Positions 34,680-45,813 of a stretch of DNA of 64,000 nt are shown piece by piece. How positions within the stretch are numbered: the stretch's first letter is position 1; each line of letters opens with the position of its first letter. Both the position numbers and the translations under genes were made by a program. Origin of the DNA: Irpex lacteus (lineage: Eukaryota; Basidiomycota; Agaricomycetes; Polyporales; Irpicaceae); the NCBI GenBank assembly GCA_001986395.2, contig MQVO02000060.1, positions 1 to 64,000 of the forward strand, read 5' to 3'. The notes under the pieces are model-generated. The model was given only the letters and a program-made list of their open reading frames with translations, was not told the origin of the DNA and ran no database searches.

Positions 34680-35440
34680 TCTCTACCTTAGGTAAACAAT
34701 TTGCCAAAAGTACAGACCGCAAACCAAGTCGTAGTAAGTAGGTGAGGCCTGCCGCGGGACGTTGCTCCTGCGTGTTTTCCTTGAGTGGGAAGATGTGGCA
34801 CGAATAATTGGGAGTGACGTGAGCGTGGGTTTGAAGCTGAAGCAGAGAAGGTCGGAAACTTCAGTGTTCTCCAAGTAAGAGCTTGTGTGAAACGACGTTT
34901 GTACCTCCGAGTCCTCTGGCCACCTCCTAGAATCATGGTCTCCGAGTTCGACGGTCCTCACCTTCGCTACATTCCAAGCTCCCCCCACCTCGTACCTCAC
35001 AATAGTTTGTGGTCCACCTTCATCCCTCCTGCCTCCAATTCAAGTCCAGGCAGACTTCTAGTCGTTTGTCGGTACGACTCAAACATTCGAACCTCCGCCC
35101 ATCAAAGCTCCGACCTCAAAACTCAATGCCCAATACTCACTCCTTGCGACCGCGTCCAGCCGTCCTCAGACTGCAAACCAAGTGTGGCAAATCGTTTGCC
35201 ACAGATACAGGCTGCAAACCCAGTCGTAGTAAGTAGGTGAGGCCTGCCGTGGGACGTTGCTTGTACGTGTTTTCCTCGAGTGGGAGTGGGAAGATGTAGC
35301 ACGGAGAAATGAGTGGCTTGGCCGTGGAGTTGAAGCTGAACTGGATGACGAAGATTTTGAAGTCGACTTGAAGGAGGTCGAGGACTTGAGTGCTCGCAAT
35401 GTCAGGACTTCTATGTTTGAAGTGGCTCAAAAACGACAGA
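34680..35440. repeat. Direct duplication, ~485-bp offset
   Basis: The sequence from about 34690 to 34870 (GCAAACCAAGTCGTAGTAAG, then AGGTGAGGCCTGCCG, then GGGACGTTGCT) recurs at about 35172-35360 with indels. Both copies hold TTTTCCT plus GAGTGGGA and a GTTTGAAGCTGAA or GTTGAAGCTGAA block. A shorter internal copy of GCAAACCAAGT sits at 35170. No coding sequence. Confidence 0.7.
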
Positions 35441-36203
35441 CGTACCTCTCTGTCCCATAACCAGCTTCTGGTCTCTAAGCTCGACTCGGACGATCCTCAC
35501 TGTCGTTAGCACCAAACCTGCTGTACCTCCCGTGACGTACCACCCGATGACGATAGTTTGTGGCCGTGTCGGAGCCTCCTGTGAAGGAAGTCATACAACA
35601 GCTGTCCCTACCACAAGCAATGTTCAGCTCTCCGCACCAAGTGCATTGTTGTATTATGCTCACCAGTAGCGATAGTATCGTCCGTACACCTCCGATTATC
35701 TATCGGGGTGACCCTCAGAGCGTGCCCATCCTCGACGTCGTTGAAACTGGATCGTTATGAGCACTGTATCCAGCATTTTTTTACGTTGAGTAGATAGTTG
35801 TGGCGATGGTCGTGATGATGGTCATGATAGTCGTACTGACTGCAGTAGTGGTCGTAGAAGAGAAAGAAGTGCCAGCAGCATTTTACATCGATCAGCCCGC
35901 CAATCATCCCATCGCATGATCGCACTCAAACTGAAAGTAGACCTTCCCAGTCGACATGGGACCTACGTACATCCCAAAGTACTCGCCATTCAAGTTCACA
36001 ACCGACACCATAAACCACGACCAAGTCTATAATTCATTTTTGCTTTCTCTCGTATGCATACACCGTACCATACTGTTACATCTTCTCTTTCTCTTTCTTC
36101 CTCTCACCACCGAGTCACACTTCCGTATCAAAAACTACTCGTCGAAAAGACTAAAGCTTGAAGAATAGGATCCATGACGCGGTTTGCGACGATGTGGGAG
36201 TGC
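35441..36203. other. Intergenic between duplication and SOD gene
   Basis: Contains a run of GATGGTCGTGATGATGGTC-like simple sequence at about 35804-35830. No gene seen. It includes the 3' UTR of the minus-strand SOD gene. Confidence 0.4.
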
Positions 36204-37143
36204 TTAGAGCTTGGCGTTGCCACCGGCCTCGGCGAAGCGCTTCTCTGCCTCTTGCCAGTTGATGACGTTCCAGATGGCGTTGAGGTACTGTAGAGCGAGG
36301 GTCAGTATGCAGGTAATGTGAATGTAGGGTAGGTTTGAGATAAATAAAGGAAGTATCGGCGGGGATTCGGGTTTAATAGCCGACACGATTGTATGCATAC
36401 AATCGAAGTGCAGGAACGAGAGGGAGATGTAAAAAGAGAAGAGAAGGCACTCACGTCAGCCTTGACGTTCTTGTACTGGAGGTAGAACGCGTGCTCCCAG
36501 ATATCGACGCCAATGATGGGGACGTGGCTAAGGAGGGGGTCCTGGTTAGCCGTAGTGGTGATCTCCAGACGCTTGTTCGTTGGGTTCAGTCCCTACATCG
36601 CATCCACACTCATCAGCACCTCCTTACAGCTGTTTCGAACACGACAAGGACACTCACGAGCCAGCCCCAGCCGGATCCCTGGATACCAGCAGTGGTAGTG
36701 TTGAACTCCTTCTGGAACGCCTCGACGGAGCCCCAGGTACCGACGATAGCCTGCTTCAACGCGCCGTCGGCGAGCTGGCCGCCCTGGCCCTTACCCTCCG
36801 ACGCAGCAGGCGCGAGGTTCTTCCAGAACAAGGAGTGGTTGATGTGTCCTGATCGTCGCAATCCACACACCCTCAATCAGCCATCTTATCCTTATCACGA
36901 AATAGAGTCGCAGATCGCTAGAAGTAGACGCGTACCACCACCGTTGAACTTGAGCGCGGCCTGGAGGGCGATGCGCTCCTTGGGAGTCTGTGTCTTGGCG
37001 TAGGCCTGTTCGGCGGCGTTGAGGGCGTTGACGTATGTCTGGTGGTGCTTGGTGTGGTGGAGAGTCATGATCTCCTTCGAGATGAAGGGCTCGAGGGCAT
37101 CGTAGCCGTAGTCGAGGGGCGGGAGCGTGTGTTGTCCAGACAT
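36204..37143 (-). CDS. Manganese/iron superoxide dismutase, cytosolic-type
   Basis: Predicted 206-residue enzyme from four exons: complement(36204-36287, 36455-36592, 36658-36848, 36936-37143). It dismutates superoxide to hydrogen peroxide and oxygen. All four metal ligands are visible: His29 (in LHHTKHH), His74 (in HINHSLFW), Asp163 and His167 (in the signature DIWEHAFY). Gly-Gln near residues 110-115 ([13 protein letters not shown]) and the length fit the Mn-SOD family. The protein begins [12 protein letters not shown] with no room for a targeting peptide, so a cytosolic form is inferred; many fungi carry separate cytosolic and mitochondrial Mn-SODs. An alternative upstream start with a leader exon was not found in the 600 bases upstream. 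Confidence 0.93.
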
Positions 37144-37821
37144 TTCTTTGTGGTGATGGTGGTGGTGGTGAGAAAGAGAGGTGGGAGGGACGGGAATGTT
37201 ATCTAGACTTATATCTGTTGTGATCAGTCAGTTAGACGACGGATAACGCGATGAGAGTCTCTTCGCGGTGCTAGGATTGGATGATGTAATGTGCACGTGA
37301 TCGTAGTGTCAGCAGTGTTTATGTCCGGAGGGCGATGGCGTGAGTTTGGATGCTGGAAGAGTACAGTACCTACAGAACGTTCGAGCAATGTCGGAGGCCC
37401 GTTGACCGGGAAATAGCACTTTGTGACTGGCGTTTTCACAGGTTACGAACAGGATCGGCGACTGCGCGGGTACGACGCGTAAGTACGCTAAGTTAATTAT
37501 CGTGTAAGGTCACGATGTCAATGCGATTGCAAGGGACAGTGAAGATTCTGTCATATCTAACTACAAAGGCAAGATAGATAGATCGGAGCAGCTCGTACGT
37601 ACATAGAGAAGACAAGTCCGTACATACAACAAGAAATCAATGCACAATTAGATATCGTTCGTTCACTGCCCGGGGATATGAGAGCATATGTCCGTGCGAC
37701 ACAAGAAACCCATCCCTAGCAGCCTAATCCCATCTCAGCATGCATTGAAATGATAATCAAATGCGCACATACCTCCCAAAAAGTCCTCCACATCTTTAGC
37801 AGGCATCTAACGCCGTTTTCC
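37144..37821. other. Upstream region of SOD gene
   Basis: Promoter side of the SOD gene and 3' side of the next minus-strand gene. A GGTGGTGATGG simple repeat lies just upstream of the SOD ATG at about 37150-37170. No gene seen. Confidence 0.4.
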
Positions 37822-38417
37822 TCAAATCCCAACAAGCCCAGCACCAATAACACCCGCCAAAACCATCACCGACGCTCCTCCAACCATACCCCTCGTAGCC
37901 CCCGCACCACTCGAGCTCCCACTCCCACTGTCTCCCCCACTGGCACTCGCAGACGCACTCCCACTCACACTAGCACCCGCACTAGTGCTCAACCGACTAA
38001 CACTAACAGTGCTCGGCCCAATAGGCGTAGCAACCGACGGGCTACTCAGTACGCCCGACGCAGTAGGTAAGTCCGAGGTGGGTATACCCGCCGACGTGGG
38101 CACCGAGATCGACGAAAGAGACGAGGGAGAAGGTATGGGGAGGGACGAGCCGGAGAGGGGTTCGGAGGTGGGTATTAGGGAGGGGGAGGGGATTGGGAGG
38201 GATACCCTTGAGCTGCATTGAGAGGGGGTTAGTCAGTTAGGGAGTTGAGAGAGAAGAGAGGTGGAAGGGGGAGGGAGGGAGATGGGACGTACGAGGAAGC
38301 TCCGGGGTCGCTGGGGACTGGCTCGAGCGTTGCGCTCCCTGAGGGAGTCGTCACCGCTCCGTGTACTTGTGCCGCGGTGAGGAGAACGAGGGCGAGGAGG
38401 GTTTGGTAGGTTTGCAT
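37822..38417 (-). CDS. Small Ser/Pro-rich secreted protein, probably GPI-anchored
   Basis: Predicted 171 residues from exons complement(37822-38212, 38293-38417). Residues 1-20 are a signal peptide ending QVHG. The mature part is Ser/Pro/Thr-rich, then Ser/Ala/Gly-rich (SGSASASASGG), and the C-terminus is hydrophobic (about 20 residues, MVLAGVIGAGLVGI), as expected for GPI attachment. No Cys residues and no catalytic domain. Such proteins are O-glycosylated cell-wall or plasma-membrane components; no specific function can be assigned. A 5' leader intron and a TATA box are visible upstream, the same layout as the gene at 40170-40593. Confidence 0.75.
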
Positions 38418-38457
38418 TTTGTTTGTTCGTGAGTCGTCTCTTCAATCAAGAGTAGTT

Positions 38458-38519
38458 CTGTATACGCAGAAAGGTCAGTCGATTAGTCGTACAGTACTCG
38501 CCCATCACAATCCACTCAC
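38458..38519 (-). other. Predicted 5' UTR intron of the 171-aa GPI-type gene
   Basis: 62 nt with GTGAGT donor and TATACAG acceptor, located between the TATA box and the ATG. Inferred from splice motifs only. Confidence 0.45.
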
Positions 38520-38582
38520 CTAGCGATGGAGGGAACAGCACTGGTACTGGTACTGTGCGTAAACTCTCACCTCCACCGAGTC

Positions 38583-38590
38583 TATATATA
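38583..38590 (-). promoter_or_regulatory. TATA box of the 171-aa GPI-type gene
   Basis: TATATATA, 166 bases upstream of the ATG and 64 bases upstream of the predicted leader intron. Confidence 0.5.
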
Positions 38591-40169
38591 CCTCCCACCC
38601 CACTCACGGGCACTAGAAGAAGCTTAGGTAAGGAAGTCTAAATCAGTAGCGACCCACCCACCGCCACATGCACATGCCAATCAATTACCGGATTGTTGGA
38701 CGTCTGTCGTATCTCGCGAGGGGGATGGGAAGTGCTAGTGGTTGATGTCCGTGTGGGTGAGAAATAGACTTACCGGGAGTAAGCTGGCTATTATTCGTGC
38801 GAACTGGTCTTGTACAGCGTGCCGGGTTTGTCTGTATACGAGACTGAACGAAGCAAACACGACGGTTAAAGTCACCACCACTGCTAACAAGCAGAGTGGC
38901 CACAGACTCGCAGAGCTTCTCACGATGATCTTCCCATCCCGCTTCCCATCCCGTCACGGACGGCGACGACGGTACCGGACAACGTCAACGAGGAATCGAA
39001 TTCTCTCCCGTACTTCTACAGTCGAATAGTCTCCTAGACTTCGAGAATCGAATAGCCCCCTAGACTTCTACATGGAATCGAACTAGGTTTACTTCAAGTT
39101 GAACAGTGAACTTACTTATTGAACTTACACTTGGCATTTGGCAGCTGTACGCCGTCCAACGTCTTCGAGTACGTGTAATCATTACTGGAAGTCGGGGGGA
39201 GGCAGGGAGTGTTGTCAAAGGTGTGAGGGCCGATATAAGCTTCGAGGGGTTTGGTATCGTTTGACGTTCGCTCTCGAAAACCCCATTACTTGAATACCCG
39301 CTTCCATCTTCCAAGTTGACGGTCGTACCGTACTGCTGAGTGCAGCATCTGTTAAGCTGTAATCACATCTACGACCCGTCGTGCATCCTATGCAGTGCGT
39401 CAGACTTTACTGTGAGCAGTGAGCACCACGAGATGAAGTTCGAAAGTTATACTCGTGCTCAGACATGGACGATACGCTGTAGACACCGAGTCTTACAGAT
39501 GCATAGGCAGCGAGAGGTGAGATCCAGAGATGTGATTCAGAGGTGAGAGATGTGTGCATGAGTGCCGCGCAATCATCGAGGTCAATCGAGTATGATGAGT
39601 CTCCTGGGTATGAGTACGATACGGTCGAGGGTGCATAGACTTATGAGTGGCTAATTGGAACTGAGTACGACGGCTAGAGCTACAACTTGACCTATCGTAG
39701 CGAAAGGTGAGCAAGTGACTCGATAACTGAAGGACAGGATACATGTCACCACCAGACTCAAGCAGCAGTTCCCGTTCACACAACGGCGACAGCATACGGC
39801 ACTTAACAACGAGCTCAAGACAAACAGCCAGCTTACAACGAACACTCTCACACATCACACAAAGTATCAAGCAAAACCATGGTATACGTAGAAGGGTAAT
39901 TATCGGCATCAAAGTACTTCAAACGGGAGGGCACGTAGTAAAGAAACGACAGACAAAGGTATACGATCAAGGACGACCGAAGATCAAAGAGTTTATATGG
40001 GGTTTATGAGTGAGTGAGAGTTCAACGAGTGAGCCATCATGGAATTCTCTAGTCCAATCCACAACCACGTCAAACCAACTCCGTACCGTCCCTTTTCCAT
40101 CCACCACAGCCCACCACTCATCCATCAACTCAAAGCGAAGATGAGGGGACAAGGAGAAGGGGAAGCTGC
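38591..40169. other. Intergenic with a short 26-bp tandem repeat
   Basis: About 1.6 kb without a supported gene. At 39012-39082 three diverged copies of a roughly 26-base unit (CTTCTACAGTCGAATAG type) occur in tandem. At 39510-39555 GAGGTGAGA-like motifs repeat. Confidence 0.45.
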
Positions 40170-40593
40170 TTAGAGGAGAGCAGCAACACCGGCGCAGGCG
40201 ACAGCGACGGCGCCCATGGCGGGGGCGATGCCCATAGCGGCACCGGTAGCTGAGGGGGCAGCAGAGCCGGAAGAGCCCGAGGCGGAGCCGGAGGGCTTGG
40301 CGGAGGCTGAGCCCGAGCCGGAGACGGAGGCGCCGCTGGAGAGGGGAACGGAGGCGGAGGCAGAGCCGGAGCCGCTGGGGGCGGGGGCAGAGACGGAGGC
40401 AGAGCCCGAGCCGGAGCTGTGTGAGAGGATTGAGGTGAGTGTGAGTTGAAAGAGGATGCGAGGGAGGGAAGGGGATGGGGGAGAGGAGAGGAAGGGAGGA
40501 GGGTACTCACGCGGACTCAGCGGCAGAGGAGCTCTGGGCAGCCGCGAAGGCAGCGAGGAAGGCAACGACGACGTAGGAGGCACGAGCGAACAT
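40170..40593 (-). CDS. Small Ser/Ala/Gly-rich secreted protein, probably GPI-anchored
   Basis: Predicted 109 residues from exons complement(40170-40416, 40511-40593). The signal peptide is MFARASYVVVAFLAAFAAAQ. The mature part is low-complexity Ser/Ala/Gly with repeated GSGSAS motifs. The C-terminus is hydrophobic (AMGAVAVACAGVAALL), consistent with a GPI signal. A single Cys lies inside that segment. It has the same design as the 171-residue protein 2 kb away, which may be a distant paralog, although low complexity makes homology hard to judge. Strong expression is suggested by a good TATA box and a leader intron. Confidence 0.8.
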
Positions 40594-40619
40594 GTTGATT
40601 AGTTTGAGTGGGTTGGGGT

Positions 40620-40717
40620 CTAAAGAGTTACGTGACGTGGCAAGTCAATTAGCGTTCATTCAACCGTACATTCAAGCGACCGAACGAGGAAGGTTTATAG
40701 ATGGGACGGGGACTCAC
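40620..40717 (-). other. Predicted 5' UTR intron of the 109-aa GPI-type gene
   Basis: 98 nt with GTGAGT donor and CTTTAG acceptor, 27 bases upstream of the ATG. Splice-motif inference only. Confidence 0.45.
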
Positions 40718-40828
40718 AAAGTTCGTGAAGAACGAAAGTGTGGAGAGGAGAGGAGAGAGAGAGAGATGGGAAGCGATGAACTTGGAAGAGAGAAAGAAAG
40801 AAAGAGGCGGCGAACGCGTCCGACGAGG

Positions 40829-40836
40829 TTTATATA
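40829..40836 (-). promoter_or_regulatory. TATA box of the 109-aa GPI-type gene
   Basis: TATATAAA on the minus strand, 236 bases upstream of the ATG, about 110 bases upstream of the predicted leader intron. Confidence 0.5.
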
Positions 40837-41217
40837 CCCCTCTAGCCCAGCTAGCTCTCGCCCTCGATCCCTCACGCAGACCCCCTTGGCACCCCTCACG
40901 AGATAACATAACACAAAAACGGTCTTCCTTTCTGATGCGTTTCTGTTCGAGCATGTTTTGATGGGATGCCCGCGCTGATCCTGACTCGCCGCACGCGACT
41001 TGCAATTTTTTTCTCGGCAGGGAACTGACGGTCGCCAAAGGACCCCAGAGAATTCGATCAACCATCATCCATCTCAGATCACTCGACTGATGCGGACGAA
41101 AAAATCCGAGACAGGACATCTCAATCGAATTGATGATTACTTATTTGACAGACGGGACAAGTCAAAAGTCAGATAGATATTCACCGGGCGCTGATGCGAG
41201 GCATATGCGCGACCGTC
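40837..41217. other. Intergenic
   Basis: Between the GPI-type gene promoter and the stop of the next minus-strand gene. Nothing recognised. Confidence 0.4.
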
Positions 41218-43256
41218 TCACACGACGAACGTCAACGTCTACGAGCACCAGCCAGTGAGCAATACACAACGCAGAGAACGAGGGAAAACACGTACGGCAG
41301 GCGAGGCAGCCTCGACAGACCCGACAAACGCCTCCACGTCACCGACAACCGCCAACACGTTCCTCCCTCCAACGTACACCACGCTGTTCGCAGGCGTCGC
41401 TAGCATTCGTGCATCAGATCAGCTTCAAGCGACAAGTCATCGACGTCTAGCCGGGCGACTTACATCCGTCTGCGTTCACCCAACGCACCGTCACCTGCCC
41501 GTCGCTGCCCACGACCCAGATAGCACTCTCGCTGGGCTCAGAGTCACCCGTCGTCGCGCTGAACGAGTTGCCGACCACGGCAGGCCGAGCACCCACCGCC
41601 GCTACAATAATTAACAGATTAATAAAATTAAAATAACCTCGGCCGGTTATCGCGCAAGGGGGGTTTTCCCTATCTCTGCAATCTCGCATATCTCGCATGT
41701 CCATGTCCGGGACCAGGGCTTCTTCTGCATGGAAGCCCTTTTTTCTTCCTTACGACGCGGCGGCACGCGGAGAAAGTCTTTATGAAACCCTAATTCCCCG
41801 AGGACCCTGCTCCGTCCTCGTGTGTCCCCTCACCCAAAATACCTGACCGCAGCAGACATAAAAAAAGAAAACGAGAAAGACACTCACACTGAGCGACACC
41901 GCCAACGTAGAGATAGTTGCGAGTGTGCGGGCGGAGGTCGGGGTTCTCACTCGAGAAGCCCTGGATGCCTCCCAGAAGCGGAAACGTCGCGAAGCCGTTC
42001 TACATAAATAAACCAATTAGCGCGTGTTTCAAATGTCAGCCATCAATCAGCCACCGTCCATCAGAACATTCCACCGTGCCTTCTTCTGCGCACTCCCGCC
42101 CGGTCGCACTCCCATCAATCGCGACATGCGTACATAATAATCTCTCCTCCCCGCCTCACGAGAACAGAGAAGACATGCACTCACCACAGCTCTCAGGTTC
42201 TCGCTCCCGCCTGGCGCAGTGTTGCACTCGTCCACCAACACAACACTCAGCGCGTTTCCACGTTCAGTCTGCACCAAGTACTCTCCAAATGGATTCGCCC
42301 GTCGACTCAGATACCCGTTGAATCCTGCGCCGCTAACCCGAATCACACCCGTACGAGGCGTGCACGTCCCTGAGCCTCCTGAGCCCGAGTTCGCGGTGCG
42401 GGACGAAGGGGGAAGTGCGGAAGGACGAGGACGCGGTGCTGCTGCTGTAGAATACGAACCATAGACGTAAGTATGCGGATGACAATATACACGACCTTTT
42501 CGCTATGCAAAGTGGAGCTCGTGCGTGCACTCGACGCGTCGGGTAGTGTGAATCCACAGGTGCGTGCTCGGCAGATAGGACAAGGTGCGTGTGCGCCTCC
42601 CCAGTGTCGAACTAACGTTTACTCTAACGTTCTATCTCTGTAACTGATGGTTCTTCGACTTGCAGGCACTTTTGACCTTGTGCAGCCAATAGACCTTAAG
42701 CACCAGCCTTATCGTATGAACGCAGCCATCTCATCTGTTCACCTTCGCACATACGACGAGCTTGTTGCTCGACCGGGCGGTCCAACCACACTCGTCCTTG
42801 CCCTCAAGATCCACTACCGGTCCACCCGCCCAACTGTGCTGAGTCCTCCTTACGAACTCACACCACCCAACCTCACGAACTCAAAACCAGAAAAAACCAC
42901 TCACCACCCTTCGCCTGCCTCCTAAACAACGGCTTCTTCGGCGGAAGACCCCTCTTCATCCTCTCCCCATTCGTCATCTCCCTCTCCTCCTTCGTCTCTC
43001 TCTTCATCCACATCTCCTCATCTTTGTCGTCATCGCCAGTAACACTCACAAGGCGTTTCTCATAAGAATTCTCCTCGGTCTGACGACCGGAAATGGTGTG
43101 GAAGGCGTTAAACTGCGTCAACCCATCAGCAGGCGAGTGAACCCGCTTCGAGAGGTCACGGTGTCTCTGAGATACGGGCGTGGGGCTGGGGCGGAGAGCT
43201 GAGACGGAGAGGGTCAGGGCGAGGGTTATGGTGAGTGTGAGGGTGGGGAAGTGCAT
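41218..43256 (-). CDS. Secreted protein of unrecognised family
   Basis: Predicted 328 residues from six exons: complement(41218-41238, 41296-41399, 41464-41601, 41888-41999, 42185-42444, 42905-43256), all in frame. Residues 1-20 (MHFPTLTLTITLALTLSVSA) are a signal peptide. The next ~100 residues are charged with basic and dibasic sites (GRQ, KRE, KRG, FRRQ), like a Kex2-processed pro-region. The C-terminal ~200 residues are compact, with VIRVSGAGFNGYLSR, LGGIQGFSSENPDLRP, SESAIWVVGSDGQVTVRWVN and ends VEAFVGSVEAASPA plus TLTFVV. I cannot name the fold; the SESAIW...WVN block looks like one found in other agaricomycete secreted proteins. The first intron (42445-42904, 460 nt) may hide an extra exon. 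The last exon is only seven codons including the stop. Confidence 0.65.
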
Positions 43257-43290
43257 CGTGGGCGAACTTGTTCGGCTGTTGGGCTTTAAG

Positions 43291-43374
43291 GGCTGGTTGG
43301 GCTGGTTGGGCTGGCTGGGCTGGCTGGTCTGGCTGGTCTGGCTGGGCTGGTCGGTGCGTTGGGCTGGTAGGTTG
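43291..43374. repeat. GGCTGG/TTGGGCTGG minisatellite
   Basis: Imperfect repeats of GGCTGG and TTGGGCTGG just upstream of the secreted-protein ATG. On the minus strand this is a CCAGCC-rich 5' leader. Confidence 0.7.
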
Positions 43375-43550
43375 GTGAGGTAAGGTGGTTGAAGGAGCGT
43401 AAAGAGTGTGAGGTTATCGTCGTCGTCGTCGAGTATTGTATCGTCAAAAGAGCGTGCTAATCCTAATCTTCTTCGTCCTGTTGTGTAGGCTGTACTGTCC
43501 CGGTGGGGGAATAGAAATGTGCTAAAGCTCCCCGTCCCCTTCTCGCGCCC

Positions 43551-43557
43551 TTATATA
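43551..43557 (-). promoter_or_regulatory. TATA box of the secreted-protein gene
   Basis: TATATAA on the minus strand about 300 bases upstream of the ATG at 43256. The long interval suggests an untranslated leader that includes the minisatellite. Confidence 0.4.
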
Positions 43558-43825
43558 CCTTCCCCGTCCCTCCCCTTCTCCATATTCCTTTCTGTGTTCC
43601 GTCCCGGCATCATTGGGAAAACAGACGAATCGAGCGAAGTACAAGACGAATATAGTAAAACTACCATATCGAGCCTTGCTTCGACGCGAAGCAGCTGAAA
43701 CTTGCCTTTTTGGGGTGGCGAATTGCTGCTTTGGGAGGTGCGAGGGGGGTTGTGATTGGTTCGTTTTCTGTGCAGTGGGATGTTGGACGTGGGAGGAGGT
43801 TAGAAGGTTGGAAAGGGGGGGGGGT

Positions 43826-43925
43826 GAAGGTTGGTCCGGAGCTGAGAGGCGGTAGCGGAGGAGAGGGAGGAGGTGGAGGGGGGGAGGGATGGTTGGTCCG
43901 GAGCTGAGAGAGAAAGGGGGAGGAG
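43826..43925. repeat. Tandem duplication in a purine-rich tract
   Basis: GGTTGGTCCGGAGCTGAGAG occurs twice, about 63 bases apart, in a G/A-rich stretch. No gene in 43558-44210. Confidence 0.65.
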
Positions 43926-44210
43926 AGGGATGAAGGCGATTGTTGCTTTACGCATGTAGTCTCGTAAGTAAGTACTTTGCTAGTGCAGTGTTGATAGTTG
44001 TACTGAGGGTTGATAACAGGCCCAGCATCTAGCTTTTCAGGATGTGGATGTGTTACTGCCGCTGCTGAACGTTCACGCTCGCCTGGGAGTCCTACACTTC
44101 GCCTGTGAGTCCCGGACCATACGTCCAGGCTTACAGTACAGGGACGACATTCGACTGAACCCGCCTACGCCTACTTACAGTTTTAAGTAGAAGAAGTGAT
44201 ATTACAGTAA

Positions 44211-44741
44211 TCCTCTTTAATATAAAGAGGGTCGCGGTCGCTCCACCGCGTTCTGCGCGTCGCGGTTGGTTGAGACAAACATGGCTTTCTATTGGTGGCT
44301 GGCAGTTCTAACGCATCTTATTATTGGCTGGGACGTGGCATTTTTCCCCGAACATTGAACGCGTGACGTCACGCTACTAGAACTTTCCTTCCAGCTGTGT
44401 TCTTTCTTCCAGCCTCTTGCGGCGGGTCGACATGCAGCTGCATACTGGTCCGCTTCTGCAACGCGAAGTCAAAGTATTCTGCTTCATGATCGAACAAGGG
44501 CGCGCCTGTCACTGCTGGCCGGAGCGCCGAAGGCGCGGAGGCCAGCAGGGATGGGCGCGCTCTGTGACCGTCACATCGAAGTTGGAGCATCGGGAATCCT
44601 TCCAGTTTTTAAATGTGTTCGTAATCCCAAACTACTGGGATTATCTCCTCTCGAGCTTTCTCGAGCTCTTCGCATCGAACACTGCACATGGAGTGTCATG
44701 CAATAATCTAAACACCCGTGCAGCGCACGGGATTTTGCTAG
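44211..44741 (+). mobile_element. Candidate non-autonomous Helitron
   Basis: The 3' end has the Helitron layout: a perfect 7-bp hairpin (CCCGTGC-AGC-GCACGGG, 44715-44731), six bases, then CTAG followed by T at 44742. The proposed 5' end begins TCCTCTTT directly after A at 44210, so the element sits between A and T without a target duplication, as Helitrons do. The 5' end also carries a short inverted repeat, CCTCTTT-AATAT-AAAGAGG. The interior (531 bp) has GC-rich inverted repeats, including CTGCTGGCC/GGCCAGCAG at about 44512-44548, and no Rep/helicase. The 3' terminus is the stronger part; the 5' terminus is my best match, not proven. Confidence 0.5.
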
Positions 44742-45813
44742 TGTTACGGTTAAGCTTAAGATCATCGTTGGCCTAGGTATCTTCGCACCCAAGTGACCCA
44801 TCGACGAATGCCCGGATAGAACGTGCACTGGCAAGCTACTGTACGTTCCCGCATAATACAGATACACGCACTGAAGCTTATAAATCCCCCAGAGTCCAGA
44901 CAGACCTCGCACTGACCCACCTACCCACCGACTACTCGTAAAGGTGACAGTTCCGTCAAAGCCACCTCGAACTACCGTACGCGTGAGTCTACTCCCGATC
45001 CCGATCCAACTCAAGTACGCACGCACCGGGATCTCCCAATGACGACAGCCCCACTAGTACTCGCACTCGCACTCAGGTATACGAAGACGGCTACTGCAAT
45101 CGGGTATATAAGTAAACGACTCGAGTCGGCCCGTGCCGCACGACGAACCCTGCCTTGGTATGTCGAGCCAGAAAACCCTCCATCACACTACACCAGTGCT
45201 CCCGGCTCTCGAGAGCACACGCGTCGTACTCCGCCGTCACCTCTCCCATTGCCGTACGTCACTAACAACCAAGAAGAAACTCCTCGAAGAACATACGGAC
45301 GACGTTACCGAGGCGCGTATCGTCAACCGGAAGAGGCAGACATATGCATGGATGCCGACGACTTGTTAGTTATAACTGGTAGAGTGTCTTACTCTACGCT
45401 CTAAGAATCTGTCTGGCCGTCTCAAATCTCAATCTCAACCTCAACGTTCTCGAGCCTCCGAGTCGTACTGGTCTTACGCTCGGACGGGTGGTCTGAACAT
45501 AGGTACTCGCTCGTATAATGGTAAACCTGATCTGTCGCTGAATATTGGAGTTGGATTTAGCAATGTAAGGCTAAAATTCACAGATACAAGCGATCTATAG
45601 CTAGATACAGATATATAACTGGAACAGACGCGTGAATACTTAGCTTGAGTGCACGAGGAAGCAGATGAGGGAATATAAAGTGAAGTGAAGCACGAACGTC
45701 GAAAGAGGGTGAGCTGGTCGAAGCTTGGATTGCACAAACACGAAGGCAGACAGGGAGTAGGAACAGAGACGAAAACCAAAGCAGACAGATGAACAGTGAG
45801 CAAAGAGGAGACT
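44742..45813. other. Intergenic, no firm gene
   Basis: About 1.1 kb. A single open frame (45039-45404, 121 codons) has a TATA-like CTTATAAAT about 160 bases upstream but no domain, so I do not call it. The 3' UTR of the minus-strand membrane-protein gene lies at the right edge. Confidence 0.35.

Noticed and set aside
45039..45404. 121-codon plus-strand frame with an upstream TATA-like motif
   Set aside because: No domain, no clear signal peptide and ordinary background composition; not enough to call a gene.
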